Positions 13,177 through 25,279 of a DNA stretch of 64,000 nucleotides are shown here, piece after piece. The position numbers and the translations under genes were made by a program. Source of the stretch: Pyronema omphalodes (lineage: Eukaryota > Ascomycota > Pezizomycetes > Pezizales > Pyronemataceae); contig JAJJXM010000039.1 in assembly GCA_024516155.1 (NCBI GenBank), positions 310,001 to 374,000 of the forward strand, in the 5' to 3' direction. The notes beneath the pieces were generated by a model. It ran no database searches. It was given only the letters and a program-made list of their open reading frames with translations, and had not been told where the DNA came from. The first letter of the stretch is position 1, and each line of letters opens with the position of its first letter.

Positions 13177-14577
13177 ATGTCTAACAAAGAGCTAACAAAA
13201 CACGCTCGTCCCTCTACTGCACGAACATCAGGCAAACATCTGCAGTACCAGCAACAGATCGACCTCGAGTCGACATCAAAAAAAGACCCTCTGCTACGCG
13301 GAGGGTCAGATGCACCCATTGTCATTGCATGGATTCCCTCCCCCCCGCAGATGGTTCTGCTGGACCTCCAAATGCTAGTAGACAGAAGTCAGACCGAACA
13401 GAATCGGAGCAACGGGATAACAAACCAACGACATCAAAGCGCTCAGAAACCGACATGCAGCCGCTGCTCAACCCAGTACTGAGGAAAAACTGGATATGAT
13501 TGAAGAGCCTGTGCATCGGAAACGTCTCGAATCGAGGACCCAGAGCTCACGGGCAGGGATAAGGATTCGGAAGGCAAAGGTGTTGAGAAGAAAGTAGATG
13601 CAAAGGACCAGACTACATCTCGGACGACCAAACCTACGGAAAAAAGGTGGAGACGAAGACAAAACCGAAGACTGCTACTACTGAGGGTTCTTCACGCCAC
13701 AGGGGTTCTAGTCAGAGTAAAGCTGATCAGAACTACAATGATCGTTCTCGTCTGGCATCTACGTCTCGCCCCGGGTCTTCTCTCAACACAAGAAAACTTG
13801 AACCACCAGCTACTCGTTCCCCCATTGATTTTAGAAAACTCAGCTCCTATAAAGAAAAGACCCGCCCGACACCCCAGCTCCCAAGCGAAGCCTACCGCCC
13901 TTCGGTCTTGAGATCTCTTAACTCTTCAAAAACCACACGCTCCGATACCCCAGCTCCCAAGCAACATCGACCATCTTCAACCTCGAAGACTCGCGGCTCC
14001 TCACGGGTTCCAAGCGAAAATTATTCAACCACCAGGCACCGATTGATAGACCCGATAAAGAACCTAGCTCCTTCGAAAAAGTCGCAAAAATGGTCATAGA
14101 CGCGACTAAAGAGGACATCGAAGGCAATTGAGAAGGGCGTCCGAGCTCTTAGTAAAAAGCGGACGAAGTCTCCTGAGCCAAAGGGGAACAAGTTGAGAAA
14201 AACTCCCATGGGATACCCGGAGCGATCAATGGGAAACATACAATAAAGAGGGATGATGACAGACTTCAGAAAATAGTTGCAGGACCAAGAATTCGGGATA
14301 CAGATTGTTCATTTCATTGGCCCGTTTTGGAGAAGAAGACATCTGGTGAAACCTGGGGATGGATTGCCTGTGGTAAAACAACGAGGGAGTTTAGGGGTAT
14401 ACAGTAACAAAAATGGTGTGAAGAATGTACAGGGCTGGGATTGGGATGGGAGGAAGCCTATGCCAACGCCATGGGGTGGACTAGCGACTATTGGGAAGAG
14501 TCAGAGTCGGAGGAGGATGTCAAAGTAAAGTCCAAGACAACCCGAGTTAGGGGGGTAAATTCTATAGAATTTTATTA
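13177..14577 (+). pseudogene. frame-broken disordered orphan gene
   Basis: An ATG at 13177 opens a hydrophilic Ser/Thr/Lys/Arg/Pro-rich protein (MSNKELTKHARPSTART...). Protein-like sequence then continues to about 14577 but in changing frames: a shift at the C run near 13340, more near 13490-13550, one at the A6 run 13640-13645 (one extra A would link EKK to VETKTKPK), and others near 14090 and 14240. The middle part (SSRHRGSS, SRPGSSLNTRK, PSTSKTRGSSR) looks like a disordered basic protein. The final segment has an acidic tail (WEESESEEDVKVKSK). I recognise no domain and see no convincing introns. It is either a decaying orphan gene or a functional one seen through several indel errors. Confidence 0.45.
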
Positions 14578-15050
14578 GAGTTGCAATTATCGATGAATGA
14601 TGTACTTTTCCGTGGTACATACGCAGAACACGAGTCAGCTTTTTAAGTGGAGAAATCATGACTAGTGATGCATCAACCATTATTCGCCGTTGCACCACGA
14701 GCGTGACAAACTATTAGCCCTTGATTGACTCAACAAGAATAAAAATAAGATGCCGAAAGTATGAATGCTAGCCGTAAATGGAATGGTCCAATGTTCAAGA
14801 TGCACCATGTGGCGGGGTTATTGTCCGCCACCAGGATGAACCTCCACCACATGCTTAACACAACCAATGGTATTTATCGTAGAACGTATAAGAACATACT
14901 ATGAGATACGGCTTTTCTTACAACACTACACAACCTTTCATTCCACACCAACCCGCCATCACATTTTCACTCTCCACCCATCTTCGAGAATTGATCATCT
15001 ACGTCAATGGATCTCACAACCCCCTGCATCTACCCACCGCGTCCAACCTT

Positions 15051-15212
15051 ATGAGCGGGAACTCCAATCGCGACACAAGCGAGCCAAAGCCTTCAAGCGC
15101 TTCGACCAAGGGCCATACGGATAAAAAGTCCAAACAGGCAGCCAAGAAAACGTGGAACAAAATCAAGAACTTGGTCATCGCAGGAAAGAAGCCGAAAAAA
15201 GGAAATATATGA
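15051..15212 (+). CDS. possible 53-residue lysine-rich protein
   Basis: A short ATG frame encodes a hydrophilic N-terminus (MSGNSNRDTSEPKPSS) and a lysine-rich tail (KKSKQAAKKTWNKIKNLV) ending in GKKPKKGNI. The frame stays open upstream to 14901, so the start is uncertain. Composition resembles neighbouring disordered orphans. I recognise no family, and it could be spurious. Confidence 0.28.
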   Translation: MSGNSNRDTSEPKPSSASTKGHTDKKSKQAAKKTWNKIKNLVIAGKKPKKGNI

Positions 15213-16434
15213 AGAGCAGGGGGCATTGGAATTCAAGATGAGAAGGAGATGGACAGGTTTCTTTGGAAGTGATCATTGGAGAAAGAAGAAAAATATAGGC
15301 TTTGCGGCGGATAACGATAATACTGCCTCTTAAGGAAGCTCGCATGCTACAAGGCACGAAGGGAATAGTTCTGATTTTCAGATGGAGTTGATCTGAATGC
15401 ATGTTGTTGAGATACATAATCGTTATTGCAATATTAACCTGGCAAGGAGCCATCTTGTGGGCCGGTGCAAAAACCGCTTTGTGGTTGTCGGTCGATGGCT
15501 TGTGTGATTTCCCTCGTATTGTGAATTTATTACACGATATAGCTCTATACCCATAAATATAAACATTTCATGGTACGTTGCACTGATCGTGTACCTTTAG
15601 GCCTAGGTCGCATTGCCAATGGTCGCTTTATTTCTCGATCACTGGCTTATTCGGATTGTAACTGCATGAGATTCACCTGCATGATCATTTGTTTATGAGG
15701 TGCATAATATTGATTTTCTGTTTACGCTAAGGATTCAACTACGTATTGTGTGCACTGTGCGAGGCTTAACACAAGCAGAGTGATACCGGATTATCTGATT
15801 ATCTTAGTGGGGGAACGCGTACTTAAGTGCATGGTCAGAGAGGGTCGAATTCAACCACCGGATTGGAATGCTGTCAGAAACCCTAACCCTTATATCACCG
15901 CTGCCACCGCATTTTTTCTGAATTATTTATATCGTGTAAAGATATTATAAGATGGTAGCAAATGAATTACATAAAATAAAGAAAATAAGCTGCAATGTTC
16001 TTTACAGTAATATATGCGACATGTATATAATTCCCATGGAATGCGAGAGGTTTTTAACGCATCAGTTTGGACCCCCGGAGAGTCCAACACACACCAGGAC
16101 GCCAATGGTTTTCTGCATTGTCACTCAAACAGAATGCCGTTCCCAACTATAAAAAGCCAGAGAATATTCCTTTCAACAACAATCACGACAAAAACTACAC
16201 CTGTAGATACCGCAACGCGCGGCGAAGGCCAAAGAGTCAATCATCCCAGTTACTATTCGGAACTCGTAGCAAAACGGACACTACCAGATGTATTATATCC
16301 TCCCGACATTCGCTCCATATGCTAACCATGTTTTGGGTTGTTATCTAGGCGTTCAGAGCTGCGGTAGGATGCGCATTCACAACATATTACGAGCACTCAA
16401 AAATCGAGAACTACCAACTATTCGTTTATCTCAG
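15213..16434. other. stretch without a supported gene
   Basis: AT-rich sequence with only short, unconvincing frames. From about 16435 it begins to resemble the upstream regions of the tandem gene units further right. Confidence 0.5.
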
Positions 16435-16652
16435 TGTCAAACCCAATGGCAGAAAATTCCAGAGTCAATGGCAACTGACACAGCGATTCCAGACTTGCAA
16501 CAGCCCACCTATTTATTCCTGCTGGCAACCCCCGCTTTAAATCCTAACCGACTCATACTTTCACTACGTCAATCGGCAAAAACTATCAACACTCTCATTC
16601 ACCTACCAACGCTCATTAAAACCAACGACCTCAATCAGTACATCCAATAGCA

Positions 16653-17426
16653 ATGGCTACCATTCAGAAAACGTATAGTCTCCGGTACTCTCTATTATTT
16701 TGATCACGTTGATCGCTAATAAAAATCACAGCCCCGTAGCTCTCAAGCCCATTTCGGCGAACAAACCACCTCCTCGTCGATGCCACAAAGACGTTCGCAA
16801 AGCCTACCACTGCTGGAACCGCCGCAATTAAACACAGAGCCAGAAACAACAAGGAGAACCTTTCCACTCCTTCCAATGCCGGCGAGAAGGCTACTGCTCG
16901 CTCCCGCACTGTCAAGCGCAAGCTCCAGCATGACGAGCCATCTGTTACTCCCGTCGGCGCCTTGAAGCGCAAGCTCCAGGACGACGATTTAGATATTCTT
17001 TCCCCCGACGCTACCAAGCGTAAATTCAAAGACGACACTAATCACATCTTGGCGTCGCTCTTTTCCAAGCCCACATCCATCAGCACTATCAGCAAGGACA
17101 TGCGGGTTGCTGTCTCAATCCCCCGCGCTACCAAGTCTGGAGCTATCGTTAGCTCTCACTTGTCCAGGGCCTACAAAGAACTACTGGAGCAAGCAGGTCG
17201 TTCTTGGAACATACTTGAAAACGCTGCGGCTGCCAAAAACTGGCACATGGTGATTGTAAGTCAATCCATACTCACGTCAGTTCTGAGGGTTGTAACTAAT
17301 TGTTTATATTAGAAGTCTGGTGGATCGGTATTTGGGATGACCGGTGGTGGTTTGGTTGTGGGCCAGAAATATAAGGTGCCGAAACCTTATGCGGTTTTGA
17401 TGAGAAAAATCAAGGAGACGAAGTAG
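16653..17426 (+). CDS. tandem-array gene, copy 1 (unknown family, best preserved)
   Basis: Three exons: 16653-16672 (20 nt), 16732-17255 and 17313-17426. Intron 1 is 59 nt with a weak GTATAG donor. Intron 2 is 57 nt, GTAAGT to TTAG. The protein has a basic N-terminal part with three KRKLQ/KRKF motifs, each followed by acidic residues (possible nuclear signals). A conserved core follows (DMRVAVSIPRATKSGA, SHLSRAYKE, LLEQAGRSW), then a glycine-rich tail SGGSVFGMTGGGLVVG before the stop. I recognise no family. Exon 2 is open throughout, but an extra base near 16769 relative to copy 3 separates the ATG frame from the rest. It is the copy most likely to be active if that base is wrong. Confidence 0.6.
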
Positions 17427-18730
17427 ATGTACCGGCTGTAGTTTTTTGTACTTTGAAAAGTGATTTTTCTGTCTTTGATGTTATGATCGTATGAATAAGA
17501 AGCGCCAAAAACCTGATTCTTTCCTCAGCAGATCTGTTACTGGTGACGGCCAATGTGATGTTTAGACTGCGTTTAAATACCCCAACTAGAAGTAAGTATT
17601 TAACACCGAGTTCTCTCAATGGAAATCCAAAGGATGATGATTTCGACTGTTCATTAACTTACGAAGGTGCGGATGACATTATGTACGGATTTGCATTCAA
17701 GCCCATCCATGATAACGTGATGTCTAAGGGCTATATAACAAGTCTCTCCACGGGTTCACCGAGCTTTCAGATCCCACGCTTGAGACATATCTGAAGAACT
17801 GATACAGCTCGAAGAAAAGTTGCTATCTCATCGGACTGTCAACTGAGAGAAGTATTTACGTTTCCCACAACCTGTAGTCTCATATTCAAACATACGCATT
17901 TCCACAAACGATATGTCAGCGCAATTACTTTGATCTTCATAAATAACGTCCTCAGTCAATTAATTATGTGGTAACAGTCACGCATACTACACCTTTCCAA
18001 CGTTCAGACTCAATGGCAGCTGGTAGCAAAGGGTCGAACACAGAAACTGTCATCACATTAAGCCTCAGAGCTGGGCAGCCACGATGGAAAGGGTCAAACC
18101 CAACGACAGAAAATTTCAGAGTCAATGGCGACTGCCATAGCGATTCCAGATTTCCGACAGCCCACCCATTTAATCCTCCTGAGAACCTCCTCTTTGAATC
18201 CTCACCGACTCATACTTTCAGCACGTCAACCAGCACAGACTATCAGCACTCTCACCTTCCTACTAACGCTCATTACAACAAACGATTTCAATCATTAGAT
18301 TCAACAGCAATGGCATCTGTCCAGAAAAAGTAAGTCTCAATTATTCCTGTTATTTTGGTCATGTTGATCACTAATAATAAAAATCATAGCCCCGTAGCCC
18401 CTATGGTACATGTAATGGTATAAGTTTTATACAGTCTTTCTGTATATGTTTGCCTAGTGGGATAGAACAGGTTTATGATTTACATATACATTTTTAAACA
18501 TGTGATATACCCGTTTATACCACAACGGAAGAAATACAATCGCGGGGATAACAAAAAGATATAACTTTCTATGAAATATACAATCCCATGGATAAAACAA
18601 AGATAAACATTTTGTCACAAATACAATGGCGTGAATATAACAAAGAAATAACTTCCCAATATGAACAAAAGATTTGTAGAACTAATGTGGTGGACTTGTT
18701 TATTTAGACGAGCACTACTAAATTATATGA

Positions 18731-19490
18731 TAAAAAAACAAAAACAAAAACAAAAAACAAAAACAAAAACAAACAAAAAAACAAAACAAAAACAAAAACA
18801 AAAACAAAAAACAAACAAAAACAAAAACAAAAACAAAAACAAAACAAAAACAAAAAACAAAAACAAAAAACAAAAACAAAAAACAAAAACAAAAAACAAA
18901 AACAAAAACAAAAACAAAAAAAACCACAACGGGGAAAACTAAAATGGCGAAAAAAAACCATAGCCGAGAATACCAAAAAAACCACTTTAACCCAAACAGT
19001 CTAAATACCGAAAACACTAGAACCCTAGAACAGCAGAAGACGATAATCGAGAAAACCGAGATAACCGAAACAACTAAAATGGCTAAACCGAGAAAAACTG
19101 AAATTACCAAACAATGTGAAAAACCAAAAATATTAAAAATTCCAAAAACAAACTGAAGAAACGAAAAGAAAACCAGAAACAAAACAAAACAATTAAAACA
19201 ATAACGACGAGAAGATTCAAAACCATAACCAAAAAACTGAAATAACCAAAGAAACTGCAAAAACAAAAAAAAGAACAAAAATTTCCAAAAAAAAAAAACA
19301 CTGCAGAAGAAACCAAAAAAAAAGAACAGAAAACAAACAAAACAAAACTACCAAACAATAAACGACAGGAAGGGTTCAAACCATAACCAAAAAACCAAAA
19401 AAACGCAAAATATCAAAAATGCCAAAAAAAAAAAACTGAGCAACCAAAAAAAAACCAGAAAACCAAACAAAAAAAACCATAAGAACAAGA
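18731..19490 (+). repeat. A/C-only low-complexity tract inside the transposon
   Basis: 18731-18925 is built from AAAAAC and AAAAAAC units. From there to about 19490 the plus strand is still almost free of T, a mixture of AAACC and AAAACCA. Lys/Gln/Asn/Thr-rich plus frames and Phe/Val/Leu-rich minus frames across it are by-products of composition, not genes. Confidence 0.85.
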
Positions 19491-20575
19491 AGGTTTAAGA
19501 AGACATCTACTTGATGCAAACCGTTCGTGATCTTTATTACACGTTTGCCTCAGCTCATATCCAGCTTTCTGCAGTTTTTTAGTCAGTATTTTTCCGCTGC
19601 AAGGCTGATGTGCTGCTTTTTTTCTTCTGTTTTTTTTGTCCTTCCTGCCATGATGTGTAGTAGCCTGTGATGCTCCCAGGTCAGCTGATATAGCATCAAT
19701 CTCCTCTCGCTACCAAAAGGTTGCCATTGGCACCTTGCGCAATGGTTCCGGGTCCATATCACTGCAGATAGAGGACATTCAGATTTTGTTTTTGATTGAA
19801 TTGAGGTGTTTCGAGTTTAGATTTTGTCGAAGTCGATGGTACCATTGTCCCACCTAATCGACATGACGGGGGATTGATATACCCTCTGTTTGTTCCATTC
19901 CTGTTTAGGTCGCGCTATAAGTATTAGTTTTTTTCATTGTCAGGATTCCACTTCCATCTTGGTGTCATTATGACGTCAATGCCAACTTACAACCTCACTC
20001 GCCGTTAATCCAACGCCTAAAAAACGTCTCCCAAACTCCCCACAGCATCACTAGACGAACCCCCAATACCCTACATCGCACCTTATGGACAAGGAGAGAC
20101 AGAGGGGGGGGAGAAAGAGGGAAATCGAGATGAAGGACAAAGTGGAGGAACCCATTATATCACAAGAAATCTGACGACAAAACATCATGCCTACTGAATT
20201 TAGGAGGCCGGGCTCGCATTAGCAATCTCCCAATCCTCGTGCAGGCTATCGGCTTGTGGTTTGACGGGTTGTCAACGATGAAGCGGATTGTAAGAACTTT
20301 TGTTTGGACGAGTTGGGCAATCGATTATGAATCACGTATTGGTCACCGGAAGATCAATGAAATCAATTGTATTGAAGAACTCGTTGGATTTTTCGGTTGG
20401 GAGGGGAAGGAATATGTAATCAGAAATGTGGTTGCACTTTGGTGATATGTAGAAATTATCATCAATAAACATATGTTCTCCAAGAACCCCATAGACCGAT
20501 GTCTGAGTGTTTCCATGACGATGAAGAATCTATACATATGCTATTATAAACCGAAGAATCTTATACAATTGCCTG

Positions 20576-20677
20576 TATAAATTTTCGCGCTAGTCAAATA
20601 TTTATACACATGCTATTATAAATCGAGAAATCTTATACAATTGCCTGTATAAATATTGACTAGCGCGAAAATTTATA
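20576..20677. repeat. 22-bp inverted repeat near the right end of the transposon
   Basis: Arms 20576-20597 and 20656-20677 are perfect inverted copies containing TTTTCGCGCTAGTCAA. They enclose a repeat of the flanking unit CTTATACAATTGCCTGTATA, which also occurs just left of the first arm. Subterminal repeats of this kind are common transposase-binding regions in CACTA elements; a role here is inferred. Confidence 0.8.
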
Positions 20678-22357
20678 AACATGCTATTATAAGTCAGATT
20701 TGTAAACATAGCGATCGGTATAAATGCTGTTTAGATTCTCGCAGTATATGTTTTTGGTGGGGAACTTGTATAACATATACAATCTGGTGGCAAAAATGTA
20801 CCATAGTGAGCTCTTAAGCCCCTTTCGGCGAACACAAACCACTCCTCGACAAGGCCCCCAACTTCGGGAAGCCTACCACCTCTAGAATCGCTGCAAGTAA
20901 CACGACAGAGAACCAAACAAGGAGAACCCTTCCCGTTCCTTCCAACGCCTTCGAGAAGGCTATTAATCCCTCACGCACTTTCAAGCGCAAGCCCCAGCAC
21001 GACGAGCCATCAGTTGCATCCCGTCCGCGCATTGAAGCGCAAGCTTCAGGACGACGATGCGAATGTTCTTTCCCACAACGCTATCAAGCGTAAATTCAAA
21101 GACGACGTCAATCACATCATGGCGTCGCTCTTCTCCAAGGCCACATCCGTCAGCACCATCAACAAGGACATGCGGGTTGCTGTCTCAATCCCCCGCGCTA
21201 CCAAGTCTGGAGCTATCGGTAGTTCTCACTTGTCCAGGGCCTACAAAGAACGTCTGGAGCAAGCTGGTCGCTCTTGGGCCATACTTGAGAACGCTGCGGC
21301 TGCCAAGGATTGGCAGATGGTGATCGTAAGTTAATCCATACTCACGTCGGTCCTGAGAGTTATAACTAATTGTCTGCATTAGAAGTCTGGTGGATCGGTG
21401 TTTGGAATGACCGGTGGTGGTTTGGTGGTGGGAGAGAAATATAAGGTGCCGAAACCTTATGCGGTTTTGATGAGAAAAATCAAGGAGACGAAGTAGATGT
21501 ACCGGCTGTAGTGTTTTGTAGTTGTTTGTACTTTGAAAAGTGTTTTTTTGTTTTTCATGTTACGATTGTATGAATAAGAAGTGTCAGAAACCTGATTCTT
21601 TCCTCAGCAGACCTGTTACCGGCGACGGCCAATGTGATGTTTGAACTGCGTTTACGTACCCCAACTGAGAGTAAGTTTATAACATCGAGTTCTCTCAATG
21701 GAGATCCAAAGACTGATACTATTGATTGTTCGTTAACTCATTACGGTACGGATGACATTATGAACGGATTTCCGCTTGAGCTCATAAATCTCTCCACGTG
21801 CTCACCGAGCTTTCAGATCCCACGACTCTTAAAACATATCTGAAAAATTGACACGGCTCGAACGAAAGTTTTTATCTCACCGCACTGTCGACTGCGAGAA
21901 GTGTTTACGTTTCATACAATCTGTAGTCTAATTTTCAAACATATGCATTTCTCCAAACGATACGCCAGCGTAAGTGCTTTGATCTGCATAGATAACTTCC
22001 TTAGCCAGAAAGGTATGTAGTACAATTCACGCATACTACACCTTTCCAACGTTCAGACTCAATGGCAGGTGGTATGAAAGGGTCGAACGCGGAAACTGTC
22101 ATCATGTCAAGCCTCAGAGCTGCGCAGCCACGATGGAAAGGGTCAAACCCAATGGCAGAATATTTTAGAGTCAATGGCGACTGCCATAGCCATTTCAGAT
22201 TCCCAACAGCCAACTTATTTAATCCTCCCGAAAAATCCGTGCTTTACATTCTCACCGACTGATACTTTCACCACGTCAACCAGAAAACTATCAGCACTCT
22301 CACCTTCATACCAACGCTCATTGCAACCAACGATTTCAATCATTAGATTCAACAGCA

Positions 22358-23112
22358 ATGGCATCCATTGAAAAAAAGTAAGTCTCCAGTATTCCAGTTG
22401 TTTTGGTCACGTTGATCGCTAATAAACATCATAGCCGCGCGACTCTCAAGCCCATCTCGGCGAACAAGCCACTCCTCGTCAAGGCTCCCAATTTCGGGAA
22501 GCCTATGACCGCTAGAACACATAGAGTAGCATTAACAAGGAGAACCATTCTGTTCCTTCCAACACCGGCGAGAAGGCTATCAATCCCTCCCGCACTTTCA
22601 AGCGCAAGCTCCAGCACGACGAGCCATCAGTTGCTCCCGTCCGCGCATTGAAGCGCAAGCTTCAGGACGACGATGCGAATGCTCTTTCCCACAACGCTAC
22701 CAAGCGTAAATTTAAAGACGACACCAATCACATCATGGCGTTGCTCTTCTCCAGACCCACATCCGTCAGCACCATCAACGAGGACATGCGGGTTGCTGTC
22801 TCAATCCCCCGCGCTACCAAGTCTGGAGCTATCGGTAGCTCGCACTTGTCTAGGGCCTACAAAGAACGACTGGAGCAAGCTGGTCGTTCTTGGACCATAC
22901 TGGAGAACGCTGCGGCTGCCAAGGATTGGCACATGGTGATTGTAAGTGAATACAAACTCACGTCGGTTCTGAGAGTTGTAACTAACTGTTTACATTAGAA
23001 CTCTGGAGGATCAGTGTTTGGGATGACCGGTGGTGGTTTGGTTGTGGGGGAGAAGTACAAGGTGCCGAAACCTTATGCGGTTTTGATGAGAAAGATCAAG
23101 GAGACGAAGTAG
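22358..23112 (+). pseudogene. tandem-array gene, copy 3 (one net frame break)
   Basis: Exons 22358-22377, 22435-22941 and 22999-23112, with both introns at the same positions and phases as copy 1. The N-terminal part reads NRATLKPISANKPLLVKAPN. About 45 codons into exon 2 a deletion of about 13 bases relative to copy 1 (near 22521-22535) puts the KRKLQ core out of frame with the ATG. Downstream the core, the glycine-rich exon and the stop are intact. Translation from the ATG would end at about 22651 with an unrelated tail. Either it is dead or it makes an 80-residue product. Confidence 0.65.
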
Positions 23113-23998
23113 ATGTACCGGCTGTAGTTTTTTGTAGTTTTTTTACTTTTAAATGTTTTTTGTTTTCATGTTATGATCGTAGGAATAAGAAGCGCCTGAA
23201 ACCTGATTCTTTCCTCAGCAGACCTGTTACCGGCGACGGCCAATATGATGTTTGAACTGCGTTTACATACCCAACTGGAAGTAATTATATAACATCAAGT
23301 TCTCTCAACGCAAATTTACAGGCTGATTCTGTTGATTATTTATTAACTCATGAAGGTGCGGATGACATTTGTACGGATTTCCATTTGAGCTCATCCAGGA
23401 TAATGTGATATCTAAGGGCTATATAACAAGTCTCCCCACGAGTTCACCGAGCTTTCAGATCCCACGACGCTTGAGACATATCTGAAAAACTGATACAGCT
23501 CGAACGAAAGTTTTTATCTCACCGGACTGTCGACAGCGGGAAGTGCTTACGTTTTACAACCTGTAGTCTAATTTTCAAACATACGCAATTCTCCAAACAA
23601 TATGTCAGCGCAATTACTTTGATTTTCATAAATCACTTCCTCAGACAATCCAGTATGCAATACAATTCACGCATACTACACCTTTCCAACGTTCAGACTC
23701 AACGGCAGCTGGTAGCAAAGGGTCGAACACAGGCGCTGTCATCACGTTAAGCCTCAGAGCGGCGCAGCCACGATGAAAAGGGTCAAACCCAATGGCAGAA
23801 GATTTCAGAGTCAATGGCAACTGCCATAGCGATTCCAGATTTCCGACAGCCCACCCATTTAATCCTCCTGAGAACCTCCTCTTTGAATCCTCACTGACTG
23901 TTACCTTCACCACGTCAACCGGCGAAAAATATCAGTCCTCCCATTCACTTTTCAACGCTCATTAGAAGCAACGACCTCAATCATTAGATTCAACAGCA

Positions 23999-24751
23999 AT
24001 GGCATCCGTCCAGACAAAGTAAGTCTCAAGTATTCCTGTTGTTTTGGCGACGTTAATCGCTAATAAACATCATAGCCGCGCGACTCTCAGCCCATCTCGG
24101 CGAATAAACCGCTCCTCGTCAAGGCTCCCAAGTTCGGGAAGCCTATGACCGCTAGAACACGCAGAGCCAGCACCACAAGGAGAACGTTTCGATTCCTTCC
24201 AACGCCGGCCCGAAGGCTACTGCTCGCTCCCGCACTGTCAAGCGCAAGCTCCAGCACGACGAGCCATCTGTTGCTCCCGTCCGCGCCTTGAAGCGCAAGC
24301 TTCAGCACGACGATTTGGATATTCTTTCCCCCGACGCTACCAAGCGTAAATTCAAAGACGACATCAATCACATCATGGCGTCGCTCTTCTCCAGACCCAC
24401 ATCCGTCAGCACCATCAACGAGGACTTGCGGGTTGCTGTCTCAATCCCTCGCGCTACCAAGTCTGGAGCTATCGGTAGCTCTCACTTGTCTAGGGCCTAC
24501 AAAGAACGTCTGGAGCAAGCTGGTCGTTCTTGGACCATTCTCGAGAACGCTGCGGCTGCCAAGGATTGGCACTTGGTGATGGTAAGTCAATCCATACTTA
24601 AGTCGATTCTGAGAGTTATGACTAATTGTTTATATTAGAAGTCTGGAGGATCAGTGTTTGGAATGACCGGTGGCGGTTTGGTGGTCGGCGAGAATATAAG
24701 GTGCCGAAACCTTATGCGGTTTTGATGCGGAAAATCAAGGAGACGAAGTAG
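23999..24751 (+). pseudogene. tandem-array gene, copy 4 (several indels)
   Basis: Exons 23999-24018, 24076-24581 and 24639-24751. Compared with the other copies it lacks an A in CTCAGCCC near 24089, one base near 24172 (AGCACCACAAGG), and one A near 24695 (GAGAATATAAGG), each breaking frame. Otherwise the sequence is close to copy 3. The last unit of an array is often the most degenerate because it is least corrected by exchange; that reading is inference. Confidence 0.75.
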
Positions 24752-25279
24752 AGGTGCCGTTTGTCGTTTTTTGTACTTTCAAAAGTGTCTTTTTAGTTTT
24801 TCATGTTATTATCATTTCAATAAGAAGCGCCAGAAACCTGATTCTTGGCATTAAGAGAAAAATCGTCTGACTGGCAGCTTCATGCCACGCATCTGTGATT
24901 TATTCTATCCATATACATGTCCACACACAGATCTTAATGATTCATTTTACGCAACGTAATGTAATCTCATCTCCGCACAATTGAAGAATAATTCAATGTT
25001 TCGGAATCTAGACCTCATTTATCAACTCGAGCGTGTATGTGTACAGCAATGTTATATACTCAAGACGATGCCTCATGGTTGATGTCCGACACACTACAAA
25101 TCAATGGTCAAGTTGGACAGGTACTCTCTATTGCAGTGTAAACCACGCTCCCCAGGCCTCAATTTTCATCTCCATTTCTATTCATGTTACCGTGACTGAT
25201 ATTCCGCTACGGTTCTCTCCCGAAGATTATTTTAGATTCTCATCATCCATCATCTATCATTAATTGGAATATCACCACC

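Larger units (their letters stand above)
18399..20808. mobile_element. 2.4-kb non-autonomous DNA transposon, CACTA-like ends
   Basis: Boundaries come from comparison with the uninterrupted array copies. The left end is CCCTATGGTACAT and the right end, read inward, is CACTATGGTACAT. Both are flanked by AGC (18396-18398 and 20809-20811), which occurs once in the empty site. A 3-bp target duplication and CACTA-type termini fit the CACTA/EnSpm superfamily, but without a transposase this is inference. The interior holds direct repeats near the left end (ATAACAAAGA motifs 18540-18660), an A/C-only tract, and palindromic TATACA-rich repeats near the right end. The longest interior frames (for example 20278-20445) match nothing I know. 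The element would need a transposase supplied elsewhere. Confidence 0.8.
18310..21496 (+). pseudogene. tandem-array gene, copy 2, split by a transposon
   Basis: Exon 1 (18310-18329) and intron 1 (18330-18389, GTAAGT...CATAG) are intact. Exon 2 is cut after nine bases by the element at 18399-20808 and resumes at 20809 with a 3-bp target duplication. After the insertion the exon contains further indels (for example an extra base in GTTGCATCCCG near 21028). Intron 2 is 21326-21382 and the stop TAG is at 21494. The core region still reads as in the other copies (KRKFKDDVNHIMASLF, RVAVSIPRATKSGAIG). The insertion must disable the full product. Confidence 0.85.
16435..24843 (+). repeat. tandem array of four 1.64-kb gene units
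   Basis: Four head-to-tail units each contain a conserved upstream block (including CACCTTTCCAACGTTCAGAC in units 2-4), a three-exon gene and a conserved 3' flank (CAGAAACCTGATTCTT). The gene starts lie at 16653, 18310, 22358 and 23999. Spacing is 1657, 4048 and 1641 bases. Removing the 2,410-bp transposon and its 3-bp duplication from unit 2 gives 1635, so the period is constant. Homology fades at about 16435 on the left and stops at about 24843 on the right, shortly after gene 4. Promoter, gene and terminator regions were duplicated together, which fits unequal crossing over. Confidence 0.9.

Noticed and set aside
18661..19379. Lys/Gln/Asn-rich plus and Phe/Val-rich minus frames
   Set aside because: They follow the A/C-only tract inside a transposon and have no ordered sequence.
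16435..24843. Repeat-induced point mutation as the cause of decay of the array copies
   Set aside because: The visible differences that break frame are small insertions and deletions, and the copies remain GC-balanced. A C-to-T bias is not evident by eye, though I could not compute it.
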